From RDXT01 sp033765305 (lineage in GTDB: Bacteria > Bacteroidota > Bacteroidia > J057): a DNA stretch of 64,000 nucleotides. Numbering within the stretch: position 1 is the first letter of the stretch; the number at the start of each line of letters is the position of its first letter. Shown here piece by piece: positions 18,058-26,622 of the stretch. The position numbers and the translations under genes were made by a program. The notes beneath the pieces are model-generated. The model searched no databases. It was not told the origin of the DNA and saw only the letters and a list, made by a program, of their open reading frames with translations. The stretch spans positions 1-64,000 of the forward strand of contig JANRID010000042.1 of assembly GCA_033765305.1 (NCBI GenBank), written 5' to 3'.

Positions 18058-18378
18058 TTATTCAGGAATTTCCAGTTCGAACCGCAGCAGGTGGCTGGAG
18101 AAGTTTTTGCCCAGCGTATCCATGCGCAGCGAGCGCGAGCCGCCGCCGTCGAGGGCGCCGTGGCAGACGAAATTGAGCGCTTCGAGCAGGGGCAGCTCGT
18201 AGCGGAGCACTTCGCCCTGAATGAGGGGCCCGAAGTGCGCCTTGACCCGCTCCGGAGTCAGGTGCTCGCGGAGCAGCTCATAGGCCTCCGGCGAGCGGGC
18301 CAGCACGCCGATGTTGCACACGTCGTTTTTGTCGCCCGAGCGGGCGGCAGCCAGTTCGATGATCCGGATGCGTTTCAT
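18058..18378 (-). CDS. Small AtuA-associated protein (AtuA C-terminal ferredoxin-fold-like)
   Basis: 106 residues. Matches the separate small subunit or C-terminal domain found with AtuA/DUF1446 proteins: IIELAAARSGDKNDVCNIGVLAR at the start and LRYELPLLEALNFVCHGALDGGGSRSLR in the middle. It overlaps the stop of the AtuA gene by four bases (ATGA), which implies translational coupling and probably a complex. In many organisms the two are fused; here they are separate. Function is unknown beyond the association. The longer frame to 18462 is antisense-type noise inside AtuA. Confidence 0.85.
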   Translation of the reverse strand: MKRIRIIELAAARSGDKNDVCNIGVLARSPEAYELLREHLTPERVKAHFGPLIQGEVLRYELPLLEALNFVCHGALDGGGSRSLRMDTLGKNFSSHLLRFELEIPE

Positions 18379-19802
18379 AAGCCTTCGGCGGGTTGAAGGT
18401 CGGCGGGGCTCATCCAGTCGATGCGCTCCTGCACGAAGCTGCGGGGAATGAGTGCCGGCCACAGGCTGAGCTGCTCGCGGGCGGCATGGCCCCAGCCCGG
18501 CACGGATACGAGGCCCGGCGGGCCGTTGAGGGCCAGACAGGTGATTGCCTGGAGGGCGGTCTTGCCGGCGCGCTCGTCGCGGTGCTGGATCGCCACGCGC
18601 ACGCCGATTTCATTCAGCTCGGCCAGCCAGGCTGCATCGGGCACCGGGGCGGCTGCCCCGTGCATGGCGTTGACGCCGATCAGGCTAAACTCGGTCCGGT
18701 CGAGGCGGATGGGCAGGCGTTTCCAGATTTCCTGCGCTGCCTGGATAAATTTCTGTGCCTTTTCGTAGGCGTAGGGCCAGCTGAAGAAGAAAAACTGGTC
18801 GGTCAGGTAGCCTTCCATGCGGCCGAGGGTCAGCTTCAGGCGTTCCGGCCGCGCGCGCCCGCGTGCGCCCTGCACGCGCACCCGGTTGGGTGCGAGGTCC
18901 TCCATCGTCACACCAGTGAAATCGGCCGTGACATCCGGGGTGATATAGGCTGCCGGATCGTGGATTTCATAGAGCAGCTGCTCGCGCAGGGTGTTGCGGC
19001 TCATTTTGCCGCCCTGCCCGTCGAGGATAGAAAATACGGCGCTGCCGTCGGACGATACGCTGGCGATGGGGTAGCCGAGGTTGCTGATGGAGTAGGGCAT
19101 GGGCCATTCCGCATAGGAATTGCCGCCTGACGCCTGCCCGCCGCATTCGAGGAGATGCCCGATGAGGATGCCGCTGCCGAGCCGGTCCAGGTCGGCCTGG
19201 CTGAGGCCCTCCGGCCCGAGTTTCCATCCGAATTCATGCAGCAGAATGCCCAGGGTCAGGCAGGGGTCGGCGATGCGCCCGGCCAGCACCAGATCGGCGC
19301 CCTGGTCCAGGGCCTGCGCCACGGAGGCTGCCCCGGTGTACACATTGGCGTGGGTAATGGGATAGGCGTCAGGGTTCAGGGGTTCGCCGGTATCGAGGTT
19401 GGCGGCAGGCTCGCCTGCGGCGAGGAGCTCCGGGATGCGGTCCCGGACATCGTCGCCGGTGATGCAGGCGATGCGGATCTGTTTCAGGCCCTTGCTGCGG
19501 AGAATGCCCGCTACCTTGCGGGCGGCGCCGGCGGGGTTGAGCCCGCCGGAGCTGGCCACGATTTTCATGCCTTTGGAGAAGGCAATGGGCATCACGTGCT
19601 GGGCCAGGATGTCCAGGTCGCGGGCATAGCCGGCATCGGGATGGCGCTGGCGGTCTTTCTGGAGAATGGACAGCGTCAGCTCGGCGAGGGCGTCGTGCAC
19701 GAGGTAATCGGCGGCGCCTGCCAGGGCCACGGCCAGCGCGCCCATCGGGCTGTCGCCGTAAAAGCCTTGCACGCCGGCAATGCGGACTTGTTTAGGTTCC
19801 AT
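18375..19802 (-). CDS. AtuA-family protein (DUF1446, acyclic terpene utilization)
   Basis: 475 residues, full length for the family. The N-terminus RIAGVQGFYGDSPMGA and the central YTGAASVAQALDQGADLVLAGRIADPCLTLG and ECGGQASGGN segments are hallmark DUF1446 stretches. AtuA was named from the Pseudomonas citronellol/geraniol catabolic cluster, but its activity is unclear and most homologues are not in terpene clusters. Here the neighbours are a degenerate histidine kinase 9 bp upstream and the small AtuA partner overlapping downstream. An acyl-CoA carboxylase beta gene, a type also used in acyclic terpene and leucine catabolism, lies 24 kb away, so a pathway link is only speculative. Confidence 0.88.
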   Translation of the reverse strand: MEPKQVRIAGVQGFYGDSPMGALAVALAGAADYLVHDALAELTLSILQKDRQRHPDAGYARDLDILAQHVMPIAFSKGMKIVASSGGLNPAGAARKVAGILRSKGLKQIRIACITGDDVRDRIPELLAAGEPAANLDTGEPLNPDAYPITHANVYTGAASVAQALDQGADLVLAGRIADPCLTLGILLHEFGWKLGPEGLSQADLDRLGSGILIGHLLECGGQASGGNSYAEWPMPYSISNLGYPIASVSSDGSAVFSILDGQGGKMSRNTLREQLLYEIHDPAAYITPDVTADFTGVTMEDLAPNRVRVQGARGRARPERLKLTLGRMEGYLTDQFFFFSWPYAYEKAQKFIQAAQEIWKRLPIRLDRTEFSLIGVNAMHGAAAPVPDAAWLAELNEIGVRVAIQHRDERAGKTALQAITCLALNGPPGLVSVPGWGHAAREQLSLWPALIPRSFVQERIDWMSPADLQPAEGL

Positions 19803-19811
19803 GGAGGAAGA

Positions 19812-21491
19812 TCAGGGTTCGACCGCTTCGGGCTGCGTGCGGGGCTCCTCTTCTGCTGCCAGCGGTCCGTGCGGCAGCGAGAAAAAGAAGGTGGTGCCTT
19901 TGCCGGAGCTGGAGGTAAACCAGAGCCGGCCGCCGTGGTTGTCCACAATCTTTTTGCTGATGGCAAGGCTGAGGTCGGCAGTTTCGCCCTCGGTGCCGGC
20001 CCGTTTCTGGAACAGGCGGAAGATCTTGTCGTAGTCGGCCGGGTCGATGCCGGTGCCGTTGTCCTCCACGGCGAAGATGTATTCGCCCCGCTCGAAGTTT
20101 TCGCTGGCGGAGATGTGGATGACGGGCATATCCTTGCTGCGGTAGCGGAGCGCATGCTCGATGAGGCTGCGGAAGAGGCGGATCATCTGAATGCGGTCGG
20201 CCTGCACGGAGGGCAGGGCTTCGTAGCGCAGGCTGATGTGGTGCTGCTGAATGAGCGAGGCCATGCCGCTGCGTACCTCGTCCATGATTTCGCCGAGGTC
20301 TACTTTCCGGCGGCGGGTGTGGCGGGCGCCGCTGGCGGCATAGAGCAGCAGGGCTTCGAGCAGGTCCTTCATCCGCCGGGTGCTGGCGGCGATTTCGTCC
20401 AGATGCGGCCCGGCATGCGGGTCTACCGAAGCGAGCCGCTTCATCCGGGCCACATGGCTCAGGATTCCGTCGAGCGGTTCGCTGAGGTCCTTGCCGATGC
20501 TGCCGGCAAACTGCTCCAGCTCTTCCGTTTTGAGGGCGAGCTCCTGCTGGGTCAGCTCCATGTCGCGCCGGGCGCGGTCGCGCTCCATTTCGAGCGTTTT
20601 GCGGATCGTAATATCCACCACCACCGCGGTGGAACCGGTGATGGCCCCTTCTTCGCTGACGGTCGGGGTGGCGCTGATCTGGGTCCAGAGAATGCCGCCG
20701 CCCTTGCGGACCATGCGGATTTCGTAGCGGTCGTTTTTGCCCTGCTGCCGCTCGGCTTCCTTCTGCTGAAGCAGCGCCTGGTCGTCCTGCGAAATGAGGC
20801 TGCGCACATACACCCCGCTGAGCAGCTCCTCGCGGGAGTAGCCCAGCATGGCGCAGAAGCGCTCGTTGACCACCTCGATCCGGCCTGAGCTGTCGATCTG
20901 CAGAATGCCTTCGTTGAGCCGCTCGATCAGCTCCTTGTAGCGCAGGTCCTGGCCAAATAGCTTCTCGATCGTGCCCAGGCGGTTGCCGATCAGGATAAAA
21001 AGAAGCAGCTCGATGACGCCGTACTGGAGAAGAAAATTAGCGGCCAGCGGGCTGCGGTCCGGGGTGATGAAATACACCAGCACCAGCATGCTGTAGAGGG
21101 CGATGAGATAGAGCAGCAGGTCGCGGCGGCTGCGGATAAACCAGGTGGTGATGAAGGTAAACACCAGCAGCCCGGACATGACCTCGTCCCCGAAGCGGAA
21201 GAGGTACAGGTTGTGGAACGAATCTGCGCCATGCAGGCAGAACATGGCGACCATGTAGTAGTAAAAATTCCGGGTGACGGGCGCTACGAAGTAGCTGGCA
21301 ATGAGGGCCGCTGCACTGAAGCCTATGATAGCGGCGGTGATGAGGTCGCTCAGGAAGGGCAGCTCGCCGCGGTGCGGGTCGGTGAGCCGCGCAACGGTGA
21401 CGAGGAAAGGCGAAAGCAGGGCAAGGAGGCGGCCGGTATTCAGGCTGAATTCGGCAGCCGAGGAGAGGGAGGGGCGTAAAACGCGCAGCAT
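19812..21491 (-). CDS. PAS-containing sensor histidine-kinase-like protein with degenerate catalytic motifs
   Basis: 559 residues. Five to six membrane segments at ~20-175, a PAS domain at ~185-300, a coiled coil, a HisKA-like dimerisation region at ~322-390 and an HATPase-like domain at ~430-540. Canonical kinases of this type have FAxxxSHDLxEPL; here the segment is FAGSIGKDLSEPL, with K334 in place of the phosphoacceptor His. The N-box asparagine is also lost (IEHALRY, H446), and the G2 glycines are replaced (ADLSLAI). The G1 box VEDNGTGID is intact. No response regulator lies nearby. The protein probably signals by binding or as a heterodimer, if at all. It is the first gene of the run with AtuA. 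Confidence 0.87.
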   Translation of the reverse strand: MLRVLRPSLSSAAEFSLNTGRLLALLSPFLVTVARLTDPHRGELPFLSDLITAAIIGFSAAALIASYFVAPVTRNFYYYMVAMFCLHGADSFHNLYLFRFGDEVMSGLLVFTFITTWFIRSRRDLLLYLIALYSMLVLVYFITPDRSPLAANFLLQYGVIELLLFILIGNRLGTIEKLFGQDLRYKELIERLNEGILQIDSSGRIEVVNERFCAMLGYSREELLSGVYVRSLISQDDQALLQQKEAERQQGKNDRYEIRMVRKGGGILWTQISATPTVSEEGAITGSTAVVVDITIRKTLEMERDRARRDMELTQQELALKTEELEQFAGSIGKDLSEPLDGILSHVARMKRLASVDPHAGPHLDEIAASTRRMKDLLEALLLYAASGARHTRRRKVDLGEIMDEVRSGMASLIQQHHISLRYEALPSVQADRIQMIRLFRSLIEHALRYRSKDMPVIHISASENFERGEYIFAVEDNGTGIDPADYDKIFRLFQKRAGTEGETADLSLAISKKIVDNHGGRLWFTSSSGKGTTFFFSLPHGPLAAEEEPRTQPEAVEP

Positions 21492-21588
21492 GCAGGAGAA
21501 TGGATCGGCAAAATGCTAGCAGGGCGGAAGATGCGAATAAAATCCAGGATTTGCAACAGGGCGCTGCCGGGCGCAGGACATAGATTGG

Positions 21589-21620
21589 TTTGTATGCAGA
21601 TAAATAATCTATCTAAGTTA
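21589..21620 (+). promoter_or_regulatory. Bacteroidota-type promoter upstream of the apiosidase-like gene
   Basis: TTTG (21589-21592), 21-base spacer, TAAGTTA (21614-21620). It lies about 100 bases before ATG 21724 in the 232-bp divergent region and leaves a leader of roughly 95 bases. Confidence 0.45.
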
Positions 21621-21723
21621 GTATACGCAAAACCGTTCCCCACAAACGTGCAGCCACGATTTGCAAACCTGGATATACAGGTTCCGGATTTCTGCTTGTA
21701 TATTCAGCTGCGTAACCGAACCG

Positions 21724-23406
21724 ATGCATATGATGGCTGTTATACGCGCGTTCGCGCTGATCTGCTGCCTGGCGGCCCTGCCGCTGCGGTCCCAGAAGCT
21801 TACCCTGCTGCCGTTCCAGGGCGAGGTGGAAATGTATGGCATGCAGGAGCTGGCGATCCGGCTCGACCGGCTGCCGCCGGGCGTGAACCCCTTTACGGAT
21901 GCGTCGCTGGAGGCGGTTGTCGCCCTGCCCGGCAGCAAGCCGGACACCCTGCAGGGCTTCTGCGATTCGCAGGACGGGCTGCGCTTTGCGGTCCGGCACA
22001 TGCCGGCGCAGCCCGGCAGGTATCAGGCAGTCCTCCGGTTCACGCTGGGCGGCGCGGTGCAGACGCGCACGGCAGCCTACACGGTGCTGCCCTCCGGGCA
22101 GGACGGCCCCTTGCGGGCGGATCCGGAGCATCCCTGGCACTTCATCTATGAAAACAGCGGGCGGCATTTTTTCTGGAACAGCACTACTGCCTACTGGCTG
22201 ATGGGCTGGAAAGACGAGCAGGTCATCCGGGAGGCCATCGACCGGCTGGCGTATTTCCAGATCAACCGCATCCGGGTGGCGATCAACGGGCGCGCCCACG
22301 GCGGCAGCCGCTGGTCGGAGCCGGCAGTCGTGGAGTCGCCGGGCTTTACCTTCAAGCTGAATCCCTGGCTGGCCGAACGGCCTGAGGATCTGGATGATCC
22401 GGGGTTCGATGTAACCCGTTTCAATGTCCCGTACTGGCAGAAGCTGGACCGCCTCGTCGCGCATGCGCGCGACCGGGGCATCATCGTATCGCTGATTTTC
22501 TATGTGGACGGGCTGGACCACGGCTGCGATCCCTTCAAGCGCGAGCGGATGGGCAATGCCGACGAACAGCGCTATTACCGCTATGCGGCCGCCCGTTATT
22601 CCGCCTTCCCCAACATCATGTGGGATGTCACCAACGAGTACCACCTCTTCCGAAGCGAAGCCTGGGTGGAGCAGATGGGCACCCTGCTCAAAGCAGCGGA
22701 CCCGCACCGCCACCTCATCTCGGTGCATGGCCACGCCGATTTTCCCTTCCGCACCTCGCCCTGGGTGGATGTGGTGCTCTATCAGTCCTGGGATGAATGC
22801 GGCGGATACGCCTTTATGAGCGCCTGCCGCGAAAAGCAGGCCGCCACAGGCCGGATTCTGCCGCAGATCAACGAAGAGTACGGCTACGAAGGCCATTACT
22901 CGCCCTGGGGCTGCGGCGCCACGGCCGCGAAGCTGCCGCATGGGCGCTCCGCCGAAAACCGCGCCCGGCTGGCCTGGGAGATCTGCATGGCTGGCGGCTA
23001 CCAGACCACCGGCGAGACCGCCCAGTACGGCACCGGGGCAGGGGAGGATACCGGCGGCGGCTGGATCAACGGGCGGGGCAATTACAAGATGACCATGCTC
23101 AAGTATTACGGAATCATGCGGGAAATCTTCAGCCAGACCGAATACTGGAAGCTCCAGCCGGATAATGCCTCGGTCAATTACGGCAACTTCTGCCTCTCCG
23201 ACCCCGGCCGCCAGTACCTGGTGTACAGCCGGCTGCCCCGCTGCCGCGTGGCACTGCCCCGGGACGGCGTATTCTCCGTCACGATGCACAACCCGCGCAC
23301 CGGCGAGGCCGTAGCCCTGCCCGACTGCGACGGGCGGGACAATGGCGCCTGGAACTACCCCCGCGAGCTGGAGGAGGACTGGGTCTTCATATTGCGGAGA
23401 AAATAA
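21724..23406 (+). CDS. Secreted apiosidase-like glycoside hydrolase (DUF5060 + DUF4038)
   Basis: 560 residues. A signal peptide (~1-23) is followed by a DUF5060 beta-sandwich (~30-125) and a DUF4038/GH140-like TIM barrel (~135-490) starting at the FIYENSGRHFFWNSTTAYWLM segment. Candidate clan-A catalytic residues are E305 (WDVTNEYHLF) and E384/E385 (PQINEEYGYEG). A small C-terminal beta domain ends the protein. Relatives cleave apiose or other side chains of pectin and arabinogalactan; the substrate here is unknown. Three in-frame ATGs (21724, 21730, 21733) are possible starts; the TTG at 21661 was rejected because it places a polar stretch before the signal. It heads a plus-strand series with lactonase and nucleoside salvage genes. 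Confidence 0.83.
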   Translation: MHMMAVIRAFALICCLAALPLRSQKLTLLPFQGEVEMYGMQELAIRLDRLPPGVNPFTDASLEAVVALPGSKPDTLQGFCDSQDGLRFAVRHMPAQPGRYQAVLRFTLGGAVQTRTAAYTVLPSGQDGPLRADPEHPWHFIYENSGRHFFWNSTTAYWLMGWKDEQVIREAIDRLAYFQINRIRVAINGRAHGGSRWSEPAVVESPGFTFKLNPWLAERPEDLDDPGFDVTRFNVPYWQKLDRLVAHARDRGIIVSLIFYVDGLDHGCDPFKRERMGNADEQRYYRYAAARYSAFPNIMWDVTNEYHLFRSEAWVEQMGTLLKAADPHRHLISVHGHADFPFRTSPWVDVVLYQSWDECGGYAFMSACREKQAATGRILPQINEEYGYEGHYSPWGCGATAAKLPHGRSAENRARLAWEICMAGGYQTTGETAQYGTGAGEDTGGGWINGRGNYKMTMLKYYGIMREIFSQTEYWKLQPDNASVNYGNFCLSDPGRQYLVYSRLPRCRVALPRDGVFSVTMHNPRTGEAVALPDCDGRDNGAWNYPRELEEDWVFILRRK

Positions 23407-23507
23407 CGGAAAAACGGCCCGGAATCGGGCTGATTTGAGCCCCGCAGGCCGGCAGCGGGCTTGCCTGTTCCGGAAAATCTGCGTTACTCGTGCAAAATAT
23501 CCCGTCT

Positions 23508-24605
23508 ATGCGCTTCGTGCTTCTGATTTGGATGATCCTGCCTGCGCTCCATGCGGCTGCCCAGCAGCGCTATCTGTTTGTCGGCACCTACACGGCACGG
23601 GGCAGCGAGGGGATCTACGTGTACCGTTTTGATCCTGCCACGGGCGCCCTCGCGCAGGTGAGTGCGGCGGGCGGGATTGAGAATCCGTCGTTTCTGGCCC
23701 TGGCGCCCGGCGGGAAGCATCTGTATGCGGTGGAGGAAAACGACCCCGGCCATGTGGCCGCCTTCCGTTTCGACGAGGCGGCGGGCACGCTGGTCCGGAT
23801 CGGCCGGCAGCCGGCGGAAGGCGTGTGGCCCTGCCACCTGGCCGTGGATGCGGGCGGGCGCTGGTGCATCGCCGGCAACTACGGCAGCGGCAGCCTGGCT
23901 GTGCTGCCCATTCTGCCCGATGGTTCGCTGGGTCCGGCAGTGCAGACCATCCGCCACAGCGGCAGCGGCCCGAATGCGGAGCGCCAGGAAGGGCCGCATG
24001 TGCATTCGGTGAATTTTTCGCCTGACGGGCGGCAGATCTTCGTAGCGGATCTGGGCACGGATGAGCTCCGGGTGTACCAGTTCGATGCGGCATCCGGGCG
24101 GCTGACGCCCGGCGATCCGCCTGCGGTGCGGACGGCACCCGGCGGCGGGCCCCGGCATTTTGCCTTTCATCCCGGCGGGTCCTTCGCCTACGCCGTGCTC
24201 GAGCTCACGAGCCAGGTGGCGGCGTTCCGCTACGAAAACGGCACCCTGTCTCCCATCCAGACGGAGCGCATGCTGCCGGCCGGATTCAGCGGCCCCAATA
24301 CCTGCGCCGATCTGCACGTATCGCCCGACGGGCGCTTTCTCTACGGCTCGAACCGCGGCCACAACAGCATCGCCGTATTCGCCATCCACCCCCGCACCGG
24401 GCGCCTGACCCCTAAGGGCCACCAGCCGACCCTCGGCAGCACGCCGCGCAATTTTGCCATCGACCCCACCGGGCGCTACCTGCTGGCCGCCAATCAGGAG
24501 AGCGGCGATATTCAGGTGTTCCGGCGCAATCCCCGCAGCGGAAAGCTGACCCCCGCCGGGCAGTCGGCGAAGGTGAGCATGCCGGTCTGCCTGCTGTTCA
24601 GGTAG
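23508..24605 (+). CDS. Secreted lactonase-family beta-propeller (6-phosphogluconolactonase-like fold)
   Basis: 365 residues from ATG 23508. Signal peptide ending HAAAQ, then a seven-bladed propeller of the lactonase family: YLFVGTYTARGSEGIYVYRFD at the start, GIENPSFLALAPGGKHLYAVEE, GPHVHSVNFSPDGRQIFVADLG, and a last blade with NFAIDPTGRYLLAANQESG. YbhE-type members hydrolyse 6-phosphogluconolactone in the cytoplasm, but this one carries an export signal, so a different lactone or substrate is more likely. The GTG at 23490 would lengthen the signal region and is less likely. It is followed by a stem-loop (24612-24632) and the nucleoside hydrolase gene. Confidence 0.87.
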   Translation: MRFVLLIWMILPALHAAAQQRYLFVGTYTARGSEGIYVYRFDPATGALAQVSAAGGIENPSFLALAPGGKHLYAVEENDPGHVAAFRFDEAAGTLVRIGRQPAEGVWPCHLAVDAGGRWCIAGNYGSGSLAVLPILPDGSLGPAVQTIRHSGSGPNAERQEGPHVHSVNFSPDGRQIFVADLGTDELRVYQFDAASGRLTPGDPPAVRTAPGGGPRHFAFHPGGSFAYAVLELTSQVAAFRYENGTLSPIQTERMLPAGFSGPNTCADLHVSPDGRFLYGSNRGHNSIAVFAIHPRTGRLTPKGHQPTLGSTPRNFAIDPTGRYLLAANQESGDIQVFRRNPRSGKLTPAGQSAKVSMPVCLLFR

Positions 24606-24722
24606 GCGGGATCTGCCGCTCCGGACGGCAGAGCGCAGCGTACCGGGTGGAAAGTACGCCTGCTGCGCCGGATTCCGTAGCGGAATTGCATCATATCCGG
24701 CTTCTTTTACATATATTACTGC

Positions 24723-25670
24723 ATGCACATGCATCTGACGGCTCTCTGGATGGCGGCACTGCTTGCCGCTGCGTCCCTCTGCGCCCAGCCGGATTCCCGG
24801 CGGCTGGTGTGGCTCGATGCCGATACCGGCAACGAAATGGATGACCTCTACGCCATTGCCCGCCTCGTGCTGGATACTTCGGTGCGCCTTGCCGGCCTGA
24901 GTTCGGCGCATTTCAACAACGCAGATCTGAATGTGTTCGAGCGGTGGAACGGCTACGCTGCGGCGGGCCTGGTGACGGTGGAGGAGAGCCAGCGGCTCAA
25001 TGCGCAGCTACTCGCAGCGCTGGGCCGTACGGATATTCCCCATCCGCTGGGCGCCGACCGCCAGACCGGCCGGGCCTGGGGGCAGTCTGATCCGCGCGAC
25101 TCGCCGGCTGCGCAGGCGCTGATTGCGGCTGTGCGCAGCCTGCCGCCGGGCCGGCAGCTGGATGTGGTCACCCTGGGGCCGCTGACCAATGCTGCCTCCG
25201 CCCTGCAGCTGGCGCCGGATATCCTGCCGCACATCCGCATCTATGCCCTCGGCGCCCGGTATGATCCCCGGACCCGTGTCTGGAACAAAAGCGAATTCAA
25301 TATCCGCAACGACCTCAATGCTTTCGACTATGTGCTGAATCTGGAAGGCCTGGACCTGACGGTCATGCCGCTGGAAGCCGCCTTTCCCCTGCAATTCCGC
25401 CGCGAAGACACCTATGCGCGCCTCGATGAGCGGATCGGAATCGAGCGGATTCTGGAGGACCGGTGGCGGGAGCACAATCCCCAGGACGAAATGCGGATCA
25501 TGTGGGATCTGGCGCTGGTGGAGGCCTACCTGAACCCGGCGCAGGCAGAGATCCGGACGGTGCGCACGCCGCCGGAGAATACCCGGCGCCGCATCCGCGC
25601 CTATGTGGAGATCGACGCGGCTGCGCTGGCAGCCGATTTCTGGAAGGTACTGAAATCCAATTCCAACTGA
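24723..25670 (+). CDS. Secreted nucleoside hydrolase (IunH-like)
   Basis: 315 residues. N-terminal signal peptide ending at SLCAQ (~residue 21). The metal and ribose-binding motif of nucleoside N-ribohydrolases, usually DTDxGxDD, appears as DADTGNEMDD at ~33-42, followed by VTLGPLTNAASAL in the middle and a late D in the MIMWDLALVEAYL region. These enzymes split nucleosides into base and ribose. The next gene is ribokinase, 3 bp downstream, and a sugar transporter follows, so the three form a likely nucleoside-to-ribose-5-phosphate pathway with periplasmic cleavage. ATG 24729 is an alternative start. Confidence 0.88.
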   Translation: MHMHLTALWMAALLAAASLCAQPDSRRLVWLDADTGNEMDDLYAIARLVLDTSVRLAGLSSAHFNNADLNVFERWNGYAAAGLVTVEESQRLNAQLLAALGRTDIPHPLGADRQTGRAWGQSDPRDSPAAQALIAAVRSLPPGRQLDVVTLGPLTNAASALQLAPDILPHIRIYALGARYDPRTRVWNKSEFNIRNDLNAFDYVLNLEGLDLTVMPLEAAFPLQFRREDTYARLDERIGIERILEDRWREHNPQDEMRIMWDLALVEAYLNPAQAEIRTVRTPPENTRRRIRAYVEIDAAALAADFWKVLKSNSN

Positions 25671-25673
25671 GAA

Positions 25674-26573
25674 ATGGCTGCTGTGCTGGTGATCGGCAGT
25701 GCCAATACGGACATGGTGATCCGGAGCAGCCGGTTTCCGGCGCCTGGAGAAACGCTGCTGGGCGGCACATTTTTCATGTTTCCGGGCGGCAAAGGCGCCA
25801 ATCAGGCCGTTGCGGCGGCGCGTCTGGGAGCAGACGTGCGGCTGATCTGCAAGCTGGGCGACGACCTGTTCGGGCGGCAGGCCCTTGAAGGGTTCCGGTC
25901 GGACGGCATCCGGACGGAGTACTGCACGGCGGATCCCTCGGCGGCGTCGGGCGTGGCAGTAATTCTGGTCGACAGCAGCGGCGAGAACCAGATTGTCGTG
26001 GCGCCTGGCGCCAATATGCGCCTGCTTCCCGCAGATCTGGATCATGCGGAGGAGGCATTCCGCCAGGCATCCGTGGTGCTGCTCCAGCTGGAGATTCCGC
26101 TGGAGACCGCAGCGAATGCCATCCGGCTGGGGCAGCTGCATCGAAAGCGGGTGATCCTCAATCCGGCGCCTGCGCAGGAACTGCCGCCGCAGGTGTACCA
26201 GGATCTGTTTCTCATCACCCCGAACGAGACCGAAGCGGCTTTTCTGACGGGTATTCCCGTGACTGGTCCGGAGACTGCCGCGCAGGCAGCAGCCCGGCTG
26301 CTCAGCAGGGGGGTGCAGCAGGTGCTCATTACCCTGGGAGCCAAAGGCGCGTGGTTTCAGGATGCGGCGGGCGGATACCTGACGGAGCCGCCGCCTGTGC
26401 AGGCGGTGGATACGACTGCTGCCGGAGATGTCTTCAACGGCGCGCTGGCCGTTGCGCTGGCCGAAGGCCAGCCCTGGCCCGCAGCACTGCGCTTCGCCCA
26501 CCAGGCCGCTGCCCTTTCCGTGACCCGGATGGGTGCGCAGGCATCGGCGCCCTTCCGCCGCGAGCTGCCCTAG
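25674..26573 (+). CDS. rbsK: Ribokinase (PfkB family)
   Basis: 299 residues, normal for ribokinase. Phosphorylates ribose to ribose-5-phosphate in the cytoplasm. The N-terminal VIGSANTDMVI and FPGGKGANQAVAAARLG are the ribokinase-type PfkB signature 1, and VDTTAAGDVFNGALAVAL is signature 2 with the catalytic aspartate. NPAPAQELP is also typical of RbsK. It starts 3 bp after the nucleoside hydrolase stop, so the pair is almost certainly one transcript. Confidence 0.93.
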   Translation: MAAVLVIGSANTDMVIRSSRFPAPGETLLGGTFFMFPGGKGANQAVAAARLGADVRLICKLGDDLFGRQALEGFRSDGIRTEYCTADPSAASGVAVILVDSSGENQIVVAPGANMRLLPADLDHAEEAFRQASVVLLQLEIPLETAANAIRLGQLHRKRVILNPAPAQELPPQVYQDLFLITPNETEAAFLTGIPVTGPETAAQAAARLLSRGVQQVLITLGAKGAWFQDAAGGYLTEPPPVQAVDTTAAGDVFNGALAVALAEGQPWPAALRFAHQAAALSVTRMGAQASAPFRRELP

Positions 26574-26622
26574 GCACCCGCGCTGTCAGGCTTGATTCCG
26601 TTCCCCGTAATCTGCTTCCCCT

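Noticed and set aside
23417..23436. Possible terminator after the apiosidase-like gene
   Set aside because: Only a 5-bp GC stem (GCCCG/CGGGC) with a weak ATTT tail; too short to call.
24686..24718. Possible promoter TTG-N23-TATATTA before the nucleoside hydrolase
   Set aside because: The spacer is longer than usual and the start codon is only a few bases after the -7 element; not convincing.
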